NCBI RefSeq assembly: GCF_005503145.1
Contig: NZ_SCNV01000015.1
Location: 1 to 64,000, forward strand
Origin: Burkholderia sp. 4M9327F10
GTDB taxonomy: Bacteria; Pseudomonadota; Gammaproteobacteria; Burkholderiales; Burkholderiaceae
Length of the DNA stretch: 64,000 nucleotides
Reading direction: 5' to 3'
Positions 9,488 through 17,820 of this stretch are shown piece after piece. Both the position numbers and the translations under genes were made by a program. Under the pieces are notes generated by a model. It worked only from the letters and a program-made list of their open reading frames with translations, was not told the origin of the DNA and ran no database searches. The first letter of the stretch is position 1. Every line of letters starts with the position of its first letter.

Positions 9488-11857
9488 TTGGACGTCAATC
9501 GACCGCGATTCGCCCCACAAGCGCTGACACTGGGCGCTGCATTGGCATTTTCCACTTCGGCGCATGCAGTGGATCCCGCGCTAAACTCGCTGGGTCAGGC
9601 AGGCGGGTTGGTTATTCCTTATGCATTCGCACTACCCGAGGGAGTGGGCGAAGCCCAATACAACAACTACATCGACCCGCGATACGGTAATCAGGCGACA
9701 GGCTCCCAGATCTACTGGGGGGCGTTCGGGCTCTTGCCGTACGTGGAGCTATCCGGCGGGCTGGCAAACTATCCGGGCAACGTACCGGCGCCATACGCGG
9801 GCGCGGACCACACCATTCTTCGTCACTTGATGGCCGACGTTAAGGTGGAGGTACCGCAGTTCTTCAAATATCAGCCGGCCATTGCATTCGGCATGACCGA
9901 TATCGGCGGCCAGACACATTTCTTTCGCTCGAAATACGGTGAGGTGTCACAGCCCGTCGGGCCACTCAACCTGACAATCGGCTATGGCCAGGGCGATCGG
10001 CTTGACGGCGTGTTTGGCGGGGTTCAGCTATCCCTTTGGCATACGGGACTATCGCTCCTGGCAGAAGACGACTCGAAGACGCCCTATGCAGGTCTGCGTT
10101 ATCAGTCACCCCGCATTAGCTGGTTAGCCGACGCCAACATAATCGGCACCGTGACGCGCGCGCTTAAATCCACAGACGGTGTATCGCCGCGTACATCGAT
10201 CTCGGTGGGAATCCAGATACCGTTCGGCAAGCGGTTTAGCCCACAACGCTGCGCTGGTGGCCTGTGCGACAACGCCAACGTTCAGGCGCAACCGACTTCA
10301 ACCGGCACAGGCACGGTTGAAACGATCCCACTGCGTAGCCTGCCGCCACTACACCCGGCGGTAACGGCAGCGCAACCGGGTGACATGGCCGAACAACGGG
10401 TTTCATTCGTGTCGCCGCTGCAATCTGATGCGTCAATCGTCGTAGCTGATGATGCATCCGCGGTACCCGTTGAGCGTGCGCCGGCCGCCTCCGGCTCGCT
10501 GGATGCAGCGGCACTCGATCTGATCGCCGCGCAACTGTTTGCAGCAGGCCTCGAACGTGTACGCGTCGGTGTCACCGGACACGACCTGGTGGTCGAATAC
10601 GAGAACCACCGGTACAACCAGAACGAAGCTGACGCACTTGGCATCGTACTGGGCGTGGCGAGCGTCAATGCGCCGCATGGCATCGAGCGAATCCATGCGG
10701 TCATGAAGAAGAACAATCAGGCGCTTGCCGATATTGCTGTCGATCGCACAGCGTATGCGCAATTCCTCACTGGAGGATCACCCGCAGCGGCAAGCGCATC
10801 GATGACGATGCGAACGCAACCGCGCTATGACGCGAACTCGATTGCATGGCACGGCAACGAGGGGTACCACGGTCTCGTGCGCCTCCAGATCTCTCCGATT
10901 ACCAACTATCTATACGGCACGGAGTACGGCAACTTCGACATTTCTGTAGGCGCGATCGTAGCGGGATTCGTTCCGCTATGGCGCGGCGCCGAACTATACG
11001 CAAGCTATATTGCGCCGCTGTACAACACGAAAAACATGGACGAAGGCCAGGTGTTCAGTCAGTACCGTCTGCGCGGCGGGCTGTACGCCGCGGCCCTGAC
11101 GCAAAGTTTCTGGGTCATGCCGCAGGTCCTGAACGTGGCAGCGGTGGGCAAATTCGAATACGACTACGTTGGCATCGAAAACGAAACCACCGTATTCGTC
11201 CCCGGCCGTCCCGACATGGTTCGCCTGCGTCTCGCGTATCTGCATCATGAGCCGGGGCAGGATGCGTTGCCGCACGAAACCAACGCGATGCTCACTTACA
11301 GATGGGTACAGCCGGCGTGGAAGCTGTGGATAGAGGCCGGCGTGGCCCGTTATGTCGGCGGCGACAAGGGGCCGCTCATCACCTTTACGCGCTGGTTCGA
11401 CGATGTATCGATCAGCGTGTCGGGCGAGCATAGCGGCCGGGGCAGCTTTGCGGGCGCCGCCATCAGCTTCCCGCTCACACCGCGTCAAGGCATGAAGCCA
11501 GGTATCGCTCAGGTTTACGGGGCCGAACAGTTTGCGTTGGACTTCCGTACGCGCGTGGGTTCGATCAACTACCTGACGCCTGGTGCAGCCCAAAACCTCA
11601 CCTTCCCGTACAGCACCGACCAGGATCTCCTGAACCAGGGACGCTTCAGCGCCGCCTATTTTTCGACGCAGCTATACCGGATGCGCGACGCGTACGACCG
11701 CTATGCCAAGCCTGGCGGCGACCCGTCGAAGCCGGATCTTCATGCCGGGCCGCCCGATCCTGCTGCCGCAATCGGCGTGGTCCCATCAGCTATCTACAAA
11801 GCCAGTTTGCTGGACCTGAAAAAAACGCAGGCACAACCGCTTGCCAATTGTGAGTGA
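9488..11857 (+). CDS. YjbH-domain outer-membrane protein (exopolysaccharide-associated)
   Basis: 789 aa from a TTG start at 9488. AAAAGGGA lies about 10 bases upstream of it and the product then opens with a clean signal peptide ending STSAHA (about residue 27). The longest frame opens at 9296 but adds 64 unlikely residues before the signal. The mature protein begins with LNSLGQAGGLVIPYAF and is rich in alternating beta-strand sequence (DUF940/YjbH). In enterobacteria YjbEFGH takes part in an extracellular polysaccharide system. Here it stands alone with the lipoprotein at 11877 and beside galU and the EPS locus, so a role in polymer passage across the outer membrane is plausible but inferred. 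Confidence 0.82.
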   Translation: MDVNRPRFAPQALTLGAALAFSTSAHAVDPALNSLGQAGGLVIPYAFALPEGVGEAQYNNYIDPRYGNQATGSQIYWGAFGLLPYVELSGGLANYPGNVPAPYAGADHTILRHLMADVKVEVPQFFKYQPAIAFGMTDIGGQTHFFRSKYGEVSQPVGPLNLTIGYGQGDRLDGVFGGVQLSLWHTGLSLLAEDDSKTPYAGLRYQSPRISWLADANIIGTVTRALKSTDGVSPRTSISVGIQIPFGKRFSPQRCAGGLCDNANVQAQPTSTGTGTVETIPLRSLPPLHPAVTAAQPGDMAEQRVSFVSPLQSDASIVVADDASAVPVERAPAASGSLDAAALDLIAAQLFAAGLERVRVGVTGHDLVVEYENHRYNQNEADALGIVLGVASVNAPHGIERIHAVMKKNNQALADIAVDRTAYAQFLTGGSPAAASASMTMRTQPRYDANSIAWHGNEGYHGLVRLQISPITNYLYGTEYGNFDISVGAIVAGFVPLWRGAELYASYIAPLYNTKNMDEGQVFSQYRLRGGLYAAALTQSFWVMPQVLNVAAVGKFEYDYVGIENETTVFVPGRPDMVRLRLAYLHHEPGQDALPHETNAMLTYRWVQPAWKLWIEAGVARYVGGDKGPLITFTRWFDDVSISVSGEHSGRGSFAGAAISFPLTPRQGMKPGIAQVYGAEQFALDFRTRVGSINYLTPGAAQNLTFPYSTDQDLLNQGRFSAAYFSTQLYRMRDAYDRYAKPGGDPSKPDLHAGPPDPAAAIGVVPSAIYKASLLDLKKTQAQPLANCE

Positions 11858-11876
11858 CTTTCTTTCGGAGAGAACT

Positions 11877-12587
11877 ATGAAGCTACTTGACACGCGCGTG
11901 TGGCGCACGCTGCAATTTGGATCGATCGCACTTGCAAGCGGCGCGTTGGTCGCATGCGGGGGAGGCGGCAGTTCCCCCAATGGGACCATCCAGGGGACAG
12001 TGGCAATCGGCGCCGCAGTAGCGAATGCGACCATCCAGATGAGCTGCAAGAACGGCTCCGGCAGCGCGACTACCAATTCAAACGGAGCCTATTCGGATTC
12101 GTTCAAATTCGACGGGCCGTGCCTCCTGACTGCAACCAGCGGCTCGACCGTGCTCAATTCGTTTGCCTCCGGTCCCGGAACCTACAACATCACGTCCCTC
12201 ACGCAGTTGCTGTTGAGCTACCTCGCCGGACAGCTCGGCACGACACTAAGTGGTTTGCTGGCCGGCATCACGACCAACACGACCTACCAGAATGCGCTGA
12301 CGAATAGCACGGTGATCGCCAACGCGGAAAACGCAGTCGCACAGCTAATAAAGAGTACGTACGGTGTGACGCTGTCTACCAACGCGTTCTTGACCGTGTC
12401 GTTCACACCGGGTCAGCCAGGCGCCGATGCGGATCTCGACGCCCTGCTTGCCGCAGGAGCCATTACGAGTGATGGCCAGCCCGCCGCATCGCTGGCAAGC
12501 GCAGCCGTCACCGCGGGAGCCGCAGCGCCGATTTCAGCTGGCGGCTCAGGGACCTCGACCGGCGGAACAGGCGGAAGCGGGACCTAG
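11877..12587 (+). CDS. Predicted lipoprotein, function unknown
   Basis: 236 aa. The ATG at 11877 has CGGAGAG nearby and is 19 bp after the YjbH stop, so the two genes likely form an operon. The signal ends ALVAC (lipobox, Cys27), followed by GGGGSS. Residues about 35-75 (GTIQGTVAIGAAVANATIQM...NSNGAYSDSF) look like a carboxypeptidase-regulatory-type Ig-like beta domain. The C-terminus is a Gly/Ser/Thr tail. It may be a partner of the YjbH protein. Confidence 0.75.
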   Translation: MKLLDTRVWRTLQFGSIALASGALVACGGGGSSPNGTIQGTVAIGAAVANATIQMSCKNGSGSATTNSNGAYSDSFKFDGPCLLTATSGSTVLNSFASGPGTYNITSLTQLLLSYLAGQLGTTLSGLLAGITTNTTYQNALTNSTVIANAENAVAQLIKSTYGVTLSTNAFLTVSFTPGQPGADADLDALLAAGAITSDGQPAASLASAAVTAGAAAPISAGGSGTSTGGTGGSGT

Positions 12588-12597
12588 CCCCACCTCT

Positions 12598-12641
12598 CGG
12601 ATGTCTGCCTGCCGTCCCAGGGACGCGCAGGCGGGCATCCG
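12598..12641. terminator. Long hairpin between convergent genes
   Basis: CGGATG...CATCCG arms extend to a 15-bp stem with two G-U pairs, with an inner GTCCC/GGGAC. It sits 11 bp after the lipoprotein stop and 35 bp after the galU stop from the other side. There is no U-tract, so it is a probable bidirectional 3'-end structure. Confidence 0.55.
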
Positions 12642-12675
12642 ATGCGGCCTCGATGCGCAGCGGTGAACCCATCGG

Positions 12676-13560
12676 TCAGACGGGCTGCCGCACGGCAAGG
12701 TGCTCTTCGAGGTAGGTCCGGAAACCAGCGCTAACTTCCGGGTGACGCAGCGCAAACTCCACGGTCGCTTTCAGGTAACCGAGCTTGCTGCCGCAGTCGA
12801 AACGCGTGCCGTGATACTTGTACGCCAGCACCTGCTCGTCGGCGAGCAGCGACTGGATTGCGTCGGTCAACTGCAGTTCGCCGCCGGCGCCCGGCTTCAG
12901 CGCGCGCAGATGTTCGAAAATGCGCGGCTTGAGCACATAGCGGCCCACCACGCCCAGGTTCGACGGCGCCACTTCCGGCGCAGGCTTCTCGACGATGCCC
13001 GACAATTTGACGATCGACTCTTCCCATTCCCTGCCGTCGACGATGCCGTAGGACTTCGTTTCCGACGGTGGGATCTCTTCGACGCCGATCACCGAGCTGT
13101 GATAGTGGTCGAACACCTCGACCATCTGTGCCAGCACGGGCGGCGTGCCGTACAGCAGGTCGTCCGCGAGGATCACGGCAAACGGGTTGTCGCCCACCAG
13201 CTTTTCGGCGCACATCACCGCGTGACCGAGGCCGAGCGCCTCGGGCTGGCGCACGTAGAAACAATCCACATGGCTCGGCTTGATGCTGCGCACGAGTTCC
13301 AGCAGCTTGTCCTTGCCGCGCGCTTCGAGCTCAGCCTCGATCTCGTACGACTTGTCGAAGTGATCCTCGATGGCGCGCTTGCTGCGGCCCGTGACGAAGA
13401 TCATTTCGGTGATGCCGGCCGCCATCGCCTCTTCCACCGCGTACTGGATCAGCGGCTTGTCCACGACAGGCAGCATTTCCTTCGGGCTCGCCTTGGTGGC
13501 GGGGAGGAACCGGGTGCCAAGACCTGCTACCGGAAAAACTGCCTTGGTGACTTTTAGCAT
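12676..13560 (-). CDS. galU: UTP-glucose-1-phosphate uridylyltransferase
   Basis: 294 aa, normal length for GalU. Makes UDP-glucose from UTP and glucose-1-phosphate in the cytoplasm. The nucleotide-binding start KAVFPVAGLGTRFLPATKA, the KEMLPVVDKPLIQYAVEEA segment and RFDCGSKLGYLKATVEF near the C-terminus are diagnostic. GAGAG sits 4 bases before the ATG. It supplies the UDP-glucose used by the neighbouring ugd and by the WcaJ-like priming transferase. It stands at the edge of the EPS region rather than in its long operon. Confidence 0.97.
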   Translation of the reverse strand: MLKVTKAVFPVAGLGTRFLPATKASPKEMLPVVDKPLIQYAVEEAMAAGITEMIFVTGRSKRAIEDHFDKSYEIEAELEARGKDKLLELVRSIKPSHVDCFYVRQPEALGLGHAVMCAEKLVGDNPFAVILADDLLYGTPPVLAQMVEVFDHYHSSVIGVEEIPPSETKSYGIVDGREWEESIVKLSGIVEKPAPEVAPSNLGVVGRYVLKPRIFEHLRALKPGAGGELQLTDAIQSLLADEQVLAYKYHGTRFDCGSKLGYLKATVEFALRHPEVSAGFRTYLEEHLAVRQPV

Positions 13561-13674
13561 GAGAGCTCTCAGGGGTTGATGAATTCAGTGCGGACGTCCA
13601 GTGCCGAGCTAACGTCGCCGGGCGCTTAGGGCTCGTCCGTCTCGATCACAGCCATGCCCTGGCACAGGGGCATT

Positions 13675-13709
13675 AAAAAAAATGCCCGCTCTCCCGAAGG
13701 GGAACAGGC
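13675..13709 (-). terminator. Intrinsic terminator on the minus strand upstream of galU
   Basis: The minus strand reads a GC-rich stem (GCCTGTTCCC, loop CTTC, GGGAGAGCGGGC) and then ATTTTTTTT (13675-13682). It would stop transcripts coming from 13.7-14.0 kb before they reach galU, so some minus-strand transcript should end here. Confidence 0.75.
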
Positions 13710-14020
13710 TCAAATTCCGAGGTACTTCTTCTGCTCGCCGTTCGGACCACGAACATTTGCCAATCCGTCAGACGACCAGTCAACAGGATAAGACAGCCCA
13801 AAGCACCCCAAAAGCGAGTGGCGGAAACGTTCGCTATTTTGGCAGTGCCGCGGACTGCAGGATTGCATCCGCCTCACTATTGTTGAAATTTCCTGCCTTC
13901 TTTCCGATATACACGCATGCCGGCATGTTCGAATTTCACGATTTTTTGAAGCCGCAATCGTTTGCGCATCGCGATCCATGCAGCATTTATTTGCTTCATT
14001 AATTTAAAATTTAACGGCGC
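13710..14020 (-). other. Candidate small transcript (sRNA or tiny gene)
   Basis: A sigma-70-like promoter (14027-14055) and a strong terminator (13675-13709) frame about 310 bp on the minus strand. Inside are a 40-codon frame at 13877-13999 (MKQINAAWIAMRKRLRLQKI..., very basic, no Shine-Dalgarno) and a frame ending YPVDWSSDGLANV...KKYLGI whose stop at 13710 touches the terminator. The latter has natural-looking composition and could be the end of a decayed gene. I do not recognise either product, and a non-coding RNA is equally possible. Confidence 0.4.
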
Positions 14021-14026
14021 ACCACG

Positions 14027-14055
14027 AAAATATTGTCGCACCCTATATATGACAA
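14027..14055 (-). promoter_or_regulatory. Sigma-70-like promoter for the small transcript
   Basis: Minus strand -35 TTGTCA (14050-14055), 17-bp spacer, -10 TATTTT (14027-14032), preceded by an A/T-rich block (14056-14078). The -35 and the bases after it (TATATATGACAAT on the plus strand) also occur at about 4530 in the phosphoesterase/peroxidase gap. Confidence 0.5.
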
Positions 14056-14200
14056 TCTTATTTTTTAATCATGTTTAAAGAAAAGGCAGGACACCTTGCG
14101 CAAGAAGATGATGGACTCGAATAGAGCTCATTTCATTTACAGCGGATTTACAATTCCCGGTCTTGGGATGACCGAATTTCACCATTGACGGAGCAATCCG

Positions 14201-15220
14201 TTATGACGGTGCATGTGCAAGGCGTTTGCTGGCGCGGTACTCAGTCGGCGTTGTCGAAAGATGTTTACGGAAGAGCTTCGACAGCCAGCCACCTCCGCCG
14301 AGGCCGCAACGGCGCGCGATCTTGTCGACCGGCAGATCGGTCTCTACGAGCAGGCGGCAGCACATGTCAAGCCGCACATAAGACAGATACTCGGAGGGCG
14401 TGACGCCCATTTCAATCTTGAAGCGGCGCAGGAAGTTTCGCTCACTCATGGCCGCAACCTGCGCGGCCTCATCAATGGCAATCGACCGGTCCCCGTTTGC
14501 CTCCAGCCAGCGGGCCGATGCCTGGATCTTTTCGCTCACGTAAGCGGACGCGTTCTCACGAATCGTCGCGGTAAATCGCGCCCGTTGAGGCCGGGGCAAA
14601 ACGTACTCCGCGATCTGGCGGGCAATTTCGGGGCCGAGATCCTCCTCCACCAGCGCCAATGCGCTTTGCAACGGACTCGGGAAAGCCGTGGAGACGCCCA
14701 TATCGGGGGCACAGTATTGGTGAATTTCCGCAGCGCGACCGCCTGGGCGCTGGGTAGTCCCGGCACGCCCGAATCCGGCGGCTTCCAGCAGCAGACGCCC
14801 TTCGCCGATCGGCACCAGCAACTCGCTGCGCGGACATTCACGACGCAGCCAGGTCGTCAGGCGCTCGTCGCGCACCGCACTGCGCACCCCACCGCCGCCG
14901 CTGATAAATAGTGCATGGAAGCCGCTCAGATGGCGCCGCTCCTCGACTCCATCGGTCCAGACAAACACAGAGGACGAACTGTCGACCCGTCCGCCGGCCG
15001 CAAACAGGAGACAAACCTTGTAACGTGCCTGACCACCCAGAGACGGGTCTACGCTAGTAAGCGCATTTGCCGATTGGAAAATTTCCAGGACTGCGGCTGC
15101 TTCTGGCAACGCAAAGCCGCTGAACAAAACTATTCCAATGTTTTTCACGGTCCGCGCGGCTTGCAAAACACCCAGCAGCTCCGCGCCTTTCCTCTGAACC
15201 GCCTCAAAGCACCCCATCAT
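14201..15220 (-). CDS. GlxA-like AraC-family transcriptional regulator (copy 1)
   Basis: 339 aa. The N-terminal DJ-1/PfpI-like domain (about 25-190; NIGIVLFSGFALPEAAAVLEIF) is followed by two helix-turn-helix motifs (AQVAAMSERNFLRRFKIEMGVTPSEYLSY and KIARRCGLGGGGWLSKLFRKH). I start at 15220 because CCGGGGATT lies just before ATGATG and because an operator then lies 103 bp upstream, as for its paralogues. The frame could start at 15310 but has no ribosome-binding site there and would nearly touch the operator. The HTH is almost identical to that of the plus-strand copy at 42644. Its position in the EPS region suggests control of polymer genes. The ligand is unknown, and the DJ-1 nucleophile region (FISGGGGVRSA) lacks an evident Cys. 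Confidence 0.88.
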   Translation of the reverse strand: MMGCFEAVQRKGAELLGVLQAARTVKNIGIVLFSGFALPEAAAVLEIFQSANALTSVDPSLGGQARYKVCLLFAAGGRVDSSSSVFVWTDGVEERRHLSGFHALFISGGGGVRSAVRDERLTTWLRRECPRSELLVPIGEGRLLLEAAGFGRAGTTQRPGGRAAEIHQYCAPDMGVSTAFPSPLQSALALVEEDLGPEIARQIAEYVLPRPQRARFTATIRENASAYVSEKIQASARWLEANGDRSIAIDEAAQVAAMSERNFLRRFKIEMGVTPSEYLSYVRLDMCCRLLVETDLPVDKIARRCGLGGGGWLSKLFRKHLSTTPTEYRASKRLAHAPS

Positions 15221-15316
15221 TTGAATCCCCGGAAATTTAGTTGGCCCTCCAGCCTCTTTAGAGCCAGATTTATTGATGAAGTCATCGTACAAAACAATCC
15301 TTCTCACCATTATCTG

Positions 15317-15348
15317 GTGGCGGAATCCGCCAACATGTTGGCGGATTC
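15317..15348. promoter_or_regulatory. Operator 1: perfect 26-bp palindrome with overlapping half-sites
   Basis: Bases 15323-15348 are a perfect palindrome: GAATCCGCCAACA followed by its exact reverse complement. The half-site TTGGCGGA occurs on both arms, and a third TGGCGGA at 15317-15324 forms an overlapping second palindrome. It lies 103 bp upstream of the copy-1 AraC start and between it and the divergent Nudix gene. Related sites are at 19129, 41522, 42517 and 44093. Confidence 0.8.
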
Positions 15349-15613
15349 TATCAACGCCACAAGCTTAAGAAACTGAACATACTGCTCAATCCGTATTTCT
15401 GAAATTTTTACAACGTTGGAATAATTTGAAAGTTACACAGGGGAATTACAACCGGATTGAACGGCCAATGTGGGCGAACGAGCGCCTGTCGTATGCAGAA
15501 GTTACCTTGTCGGGATTCGCCATACTTGCCCCAGATCGATTCTTTTCCGCGAAGATGCACTATCTCTGCCCCCAGCCACAGTCACACCCAGCGGGACTCC
15601 ACCCCAGGTCACC

Positions 15614-16081
15614 ATGCTTCCGATCGAACAATTCCTGCAAGCCATCGACGCAACCCCTTTGGTCGCTATCGACCTGATCGTTCCAGACGAGAGTGGTAAA
15701 TATCTGCTTGGACACCGCGTCAACAAACCCGCACAGGGATTCTGGTTCGTGCCGGGTGGCCGCATCCGCAAGAACGAACGCCTCGACGACGCGTTTCGCC
15801 GGATCGCACGCGATGAGCTCGGCCATGTGGACATCGAACGAGCCGACGCCGATCTCGTCGGCGTATACGAACACATGTATGAAGACAACGTTAGCGGGCG
15901 ACCCGGCATCTCCACTCACTATGTGGTGCTGGGCTACCGGCTGAATCGTCCAGTCAAGCTGGAAAATTTACCCGACTCCCAGCACGCCGCCTACCGCTGG
16001 GCAACCGGGGTGGAGATTCTCGCTGACCCGGCCGTACACCTGAATACAAGGGTCTACTTTTCCGGGCCCTTACCCCGCTAA
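15614..16081 (+). CDS. gmm: GDP-mannose mannosyl hydrolase (Gmm/NudD-type Nudix)
   Basis: 155 aa from the ATG at 15614 (AGGT upstream; MLPIEQFLQAID is the usual Gmm start). The Nudix-like box GGRIRKNERLDDAFRRIARDELG lacks the full REx2EE pattern, which is characteristic of Gmm/WcaH, enzymes that hydrolyse GDP-mannose and GDP-glucose at the sugar carbon. The enzyme is cytoplasmic. In colanic-acid loci gmm sits with gmd and fcl, which this region also has, so it may tune GDP-mannose or GDP-fucose pools. The stop overlaps the convergent gene at 16078 by 4 bp. Confidence 0.88.
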   Translation: MLPIEQFLQAIDATPLVAIDLIVPDESGKYLLGHRVNKPAQGFWFVPGGRIRKNERLDDAFRRIARDELGHVDIERADADLVGVYEHMYEDNVSGRPGISTHYVVLGYRLNRPVKLENLPDSQHAAYRWATGVEILADPAVHLNTRVYFSGPLPR

Positions 16082-16335
16082 CCTTCGACCTCGCACGCAG
16101 CCGCAGTTGTGATCGCAAGACGGGTCTCCTCGTACACAGCGTAGAGGCGTGCCATGTCCCGCTGGCTGACCGGCAATGCCTCGCAGGCGCTTTTGACGAG
16201 TGCGGCATAAAGCTGCGCCTGACCTGCCGCGACCTTCCCGTCGATCACGTCATTCCGATGCGCCCATAGCAGTTCCACGGTTGCATCGACCAGATGGGTT
16301 ACGCGATCATCCACGCGGGAGCGATTGTCTGACAT
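16078..16335 (-). CDS. Small conserved-looking protein downstream of ugd, unknown
   Basis: 85 aa, mostly helical, with no signal or membrane segment (DDRVTHLVDATVELLWAHRNDVIDGKVAAGQAQLYAALVKSACEALP). ATG at 16335 has GGGGCGA upstream and lies 12 bp after the ugd stop, so it is likely cotranscribed with ugd. An in-frame TTG at 16338 is the alternative start. I do not recognise a family. Confidence 0.6.
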   Translation of the reverse strand: MSDNRSRVDDRVTHLVDATVELLWAHRNDVIDGKVAAGQAQLYAALVKSACEALPVSQRDMARLYAVYEETRLAITTAAACEVEG

Positions 16336-16347
16336 CAATCGCCCCGC

Positions 16348-17757
16348 TTAGCCCTGCGCGACGCGCAAGGCCCGCGCCGCATGCTCGACGCCCGGAACAT
16401 AAGGACGGCCCACGCTGTAGTACTCAATCCCTAACTCCGCCATGGCCTCAGGCTCATAAAGGTTGCGCCCGTCAAAAATCAGCGGCTCGATCAGCGCTTG
16501 AGTTAACTCACTAAAGTCAGGGCTCTTGAATACCTTCCACTCGGTCACGATCACGAGGGCGTCGGCACCGTCCACACTCTCCGTCTGCGTCTTCGCAAAC
16601 GACAGCCGCGAGTGCGCCTCCGGAGTATCGCGCAAGTCGTGTGCAAAAACACGCCGTGCTTCGTTAATTGCCACGGGATCGTAGGCGCAAACGGTTGCGC
16701 CCCGTTCCAGCAGCCCGGTTACCAGCTTGCGGCTCGGCGCCTCCCGCATGTCGTCGGTGTTGGGCTTGAATGCCAGCCCCCATACCGCAAAGCGGCGCCC
16801 AGTCAGGTCAGCACCGAGCCGGGCAGTGATCTTGTTGATCAGCACGTCCTTTTGTTGCTGGTTCACCGCCTCGACTGCCTCCAGAATGCGTAAGGCCTGA
16901 CCATGCTCGGCTGCTGTCTGCACGAGCGCGCGCACGTCCTTGGGAAAGCATGAGCCGCCGTAACCTGCACCTGCGTATAGAAAGTCGTAACCAATCCGCG
17001 GATCCGAGCCGACGCCACGCCGCACCGCTTCGATATCGGCCCCGACGAGATCGGCGAGATTCGCGAGCTCGTTCATAAAGGAGATGCGGGTAGCCAGCAT
17101 TGCGTTCGCAGCGTATTTGGTGAACTCGGCAGAGCGAACATCCATGTGGCGGGTGCGCTCATGGTTGCGGTTAAACGGCGCGTAGAGCCGCTTCATCTGC
17201 TCGCGGGCGCGTTCGCCGAGTTCGTCTGCATCGCTGCCAATCACGATGCGATCCGGTCGCATGAAATCGTCTACCGCTGCGCCTTCCTTAAGAAATTCCG
17301 GATTCGACACAACCGAAAACTCATGGCGCACGCCGCGGCGCCGCAGTTCGCCTTCAATGGCGGCACGCACGTGCCGTGCGGTTCCGACCGGCACCGTCGA
17401 CTTGTCGACTACCACCTTGAAGCCGTCCATATGAGAGCCGATGTTGCGCGCCGCAGCCAGCACATATTGCAGGTCGGCTGATCCGTCTTCATCAGGCGGC
17501 GTGCCGACAGCAATGAACTGCACATCGCCATGCGCGACACTTGCTGCGACATCGGTAGAGAACTGCAGGCGCCGGCTCGCGCGGTTACGGTCGATCAGTT
17601 CCTTTAAGCCGGGTTCGTGAATCGGCACGCCTCCGCCATTCAGAATGTCGATCTTGTGTTGATCAACGTCAAGACAAAAGACGTCGTTACCGATTTCCGC
17701 AAGGCATGCGCCAGTGACCAGACCAACGTAGCCGGTGCCGATAATGGTGATCTTCAT
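16348..17757 (-). CDS. ugd: UDP-glucose 6-dehydrogenase
   Basis: 469 aa. Oxidises UDP-glucose to UDP-glucuronate with two NAD+ in the cytoplasm. The N-terminal Rossmann motif is GTGYVGLVTGACLAEIG; the catalytic Cys is in YGGSCFPKDV near residue 260; AVWGLAFKPNTDDMREAPS marks the C-terminal UDP-binding domain. AAAGGA lies upstream of the ATG. It follows the WcaI-like gene by 63 bp in the same direction and should provide glucuronic acid for the polymer. Confidence 0.97.
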   Translation of the reverse strand: MKITIIGTGYVGLVTGACLAEIGNDVFCLDVDQHKIDILNGGGVPIHEPGLKELIDRNRASRRLQFSTDVAASVAHGDVQFIAVGTPPDEDGSADLQYVLAAARNIGSHMDGFKVVVDKSTVPVGTARHVRAAIEGELRRRGVRHEFSVVSNPEFLKEGAAVDDFMRPDRIVIGSDADELGERAREQMKRLYAPFNRNHERTRHMDVRSAEFTKYAANAMLATRISFMNELANLADLVGADIEAVRRGVGSDPRIGYDFLYAGAGYGGSCFPKDVRALVQTAAEHGQALRILEAVEAVNQQQKDVLINKITARLGADLTGRRFAVWGLAFKPNTDDMREAPSRKLVTGLLERGATVCAYDPVAINEARRVFAHDLRDTPEAHSRLSFAKTQTESVDGADALVIVTEWKVFKSPDFSELTQALIEPLIFDGRNLYEPEAMAELGIEYYSVGRPYVPGVEHAARALRVAQG

Positions 17758-17820
17758 GTTGTCCTTTGTAATGAGAAAGCGCTTGCGAATCCGGGAGTCC
17801 GATTGCTGGGTCGTGGGTGC

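Noticed and set aside
12700..13557. 285-codon plus-strand frame opposite galU
   Set aside because: Exact antisense of a strongly conserved gene; composition reflects the GalU codons.
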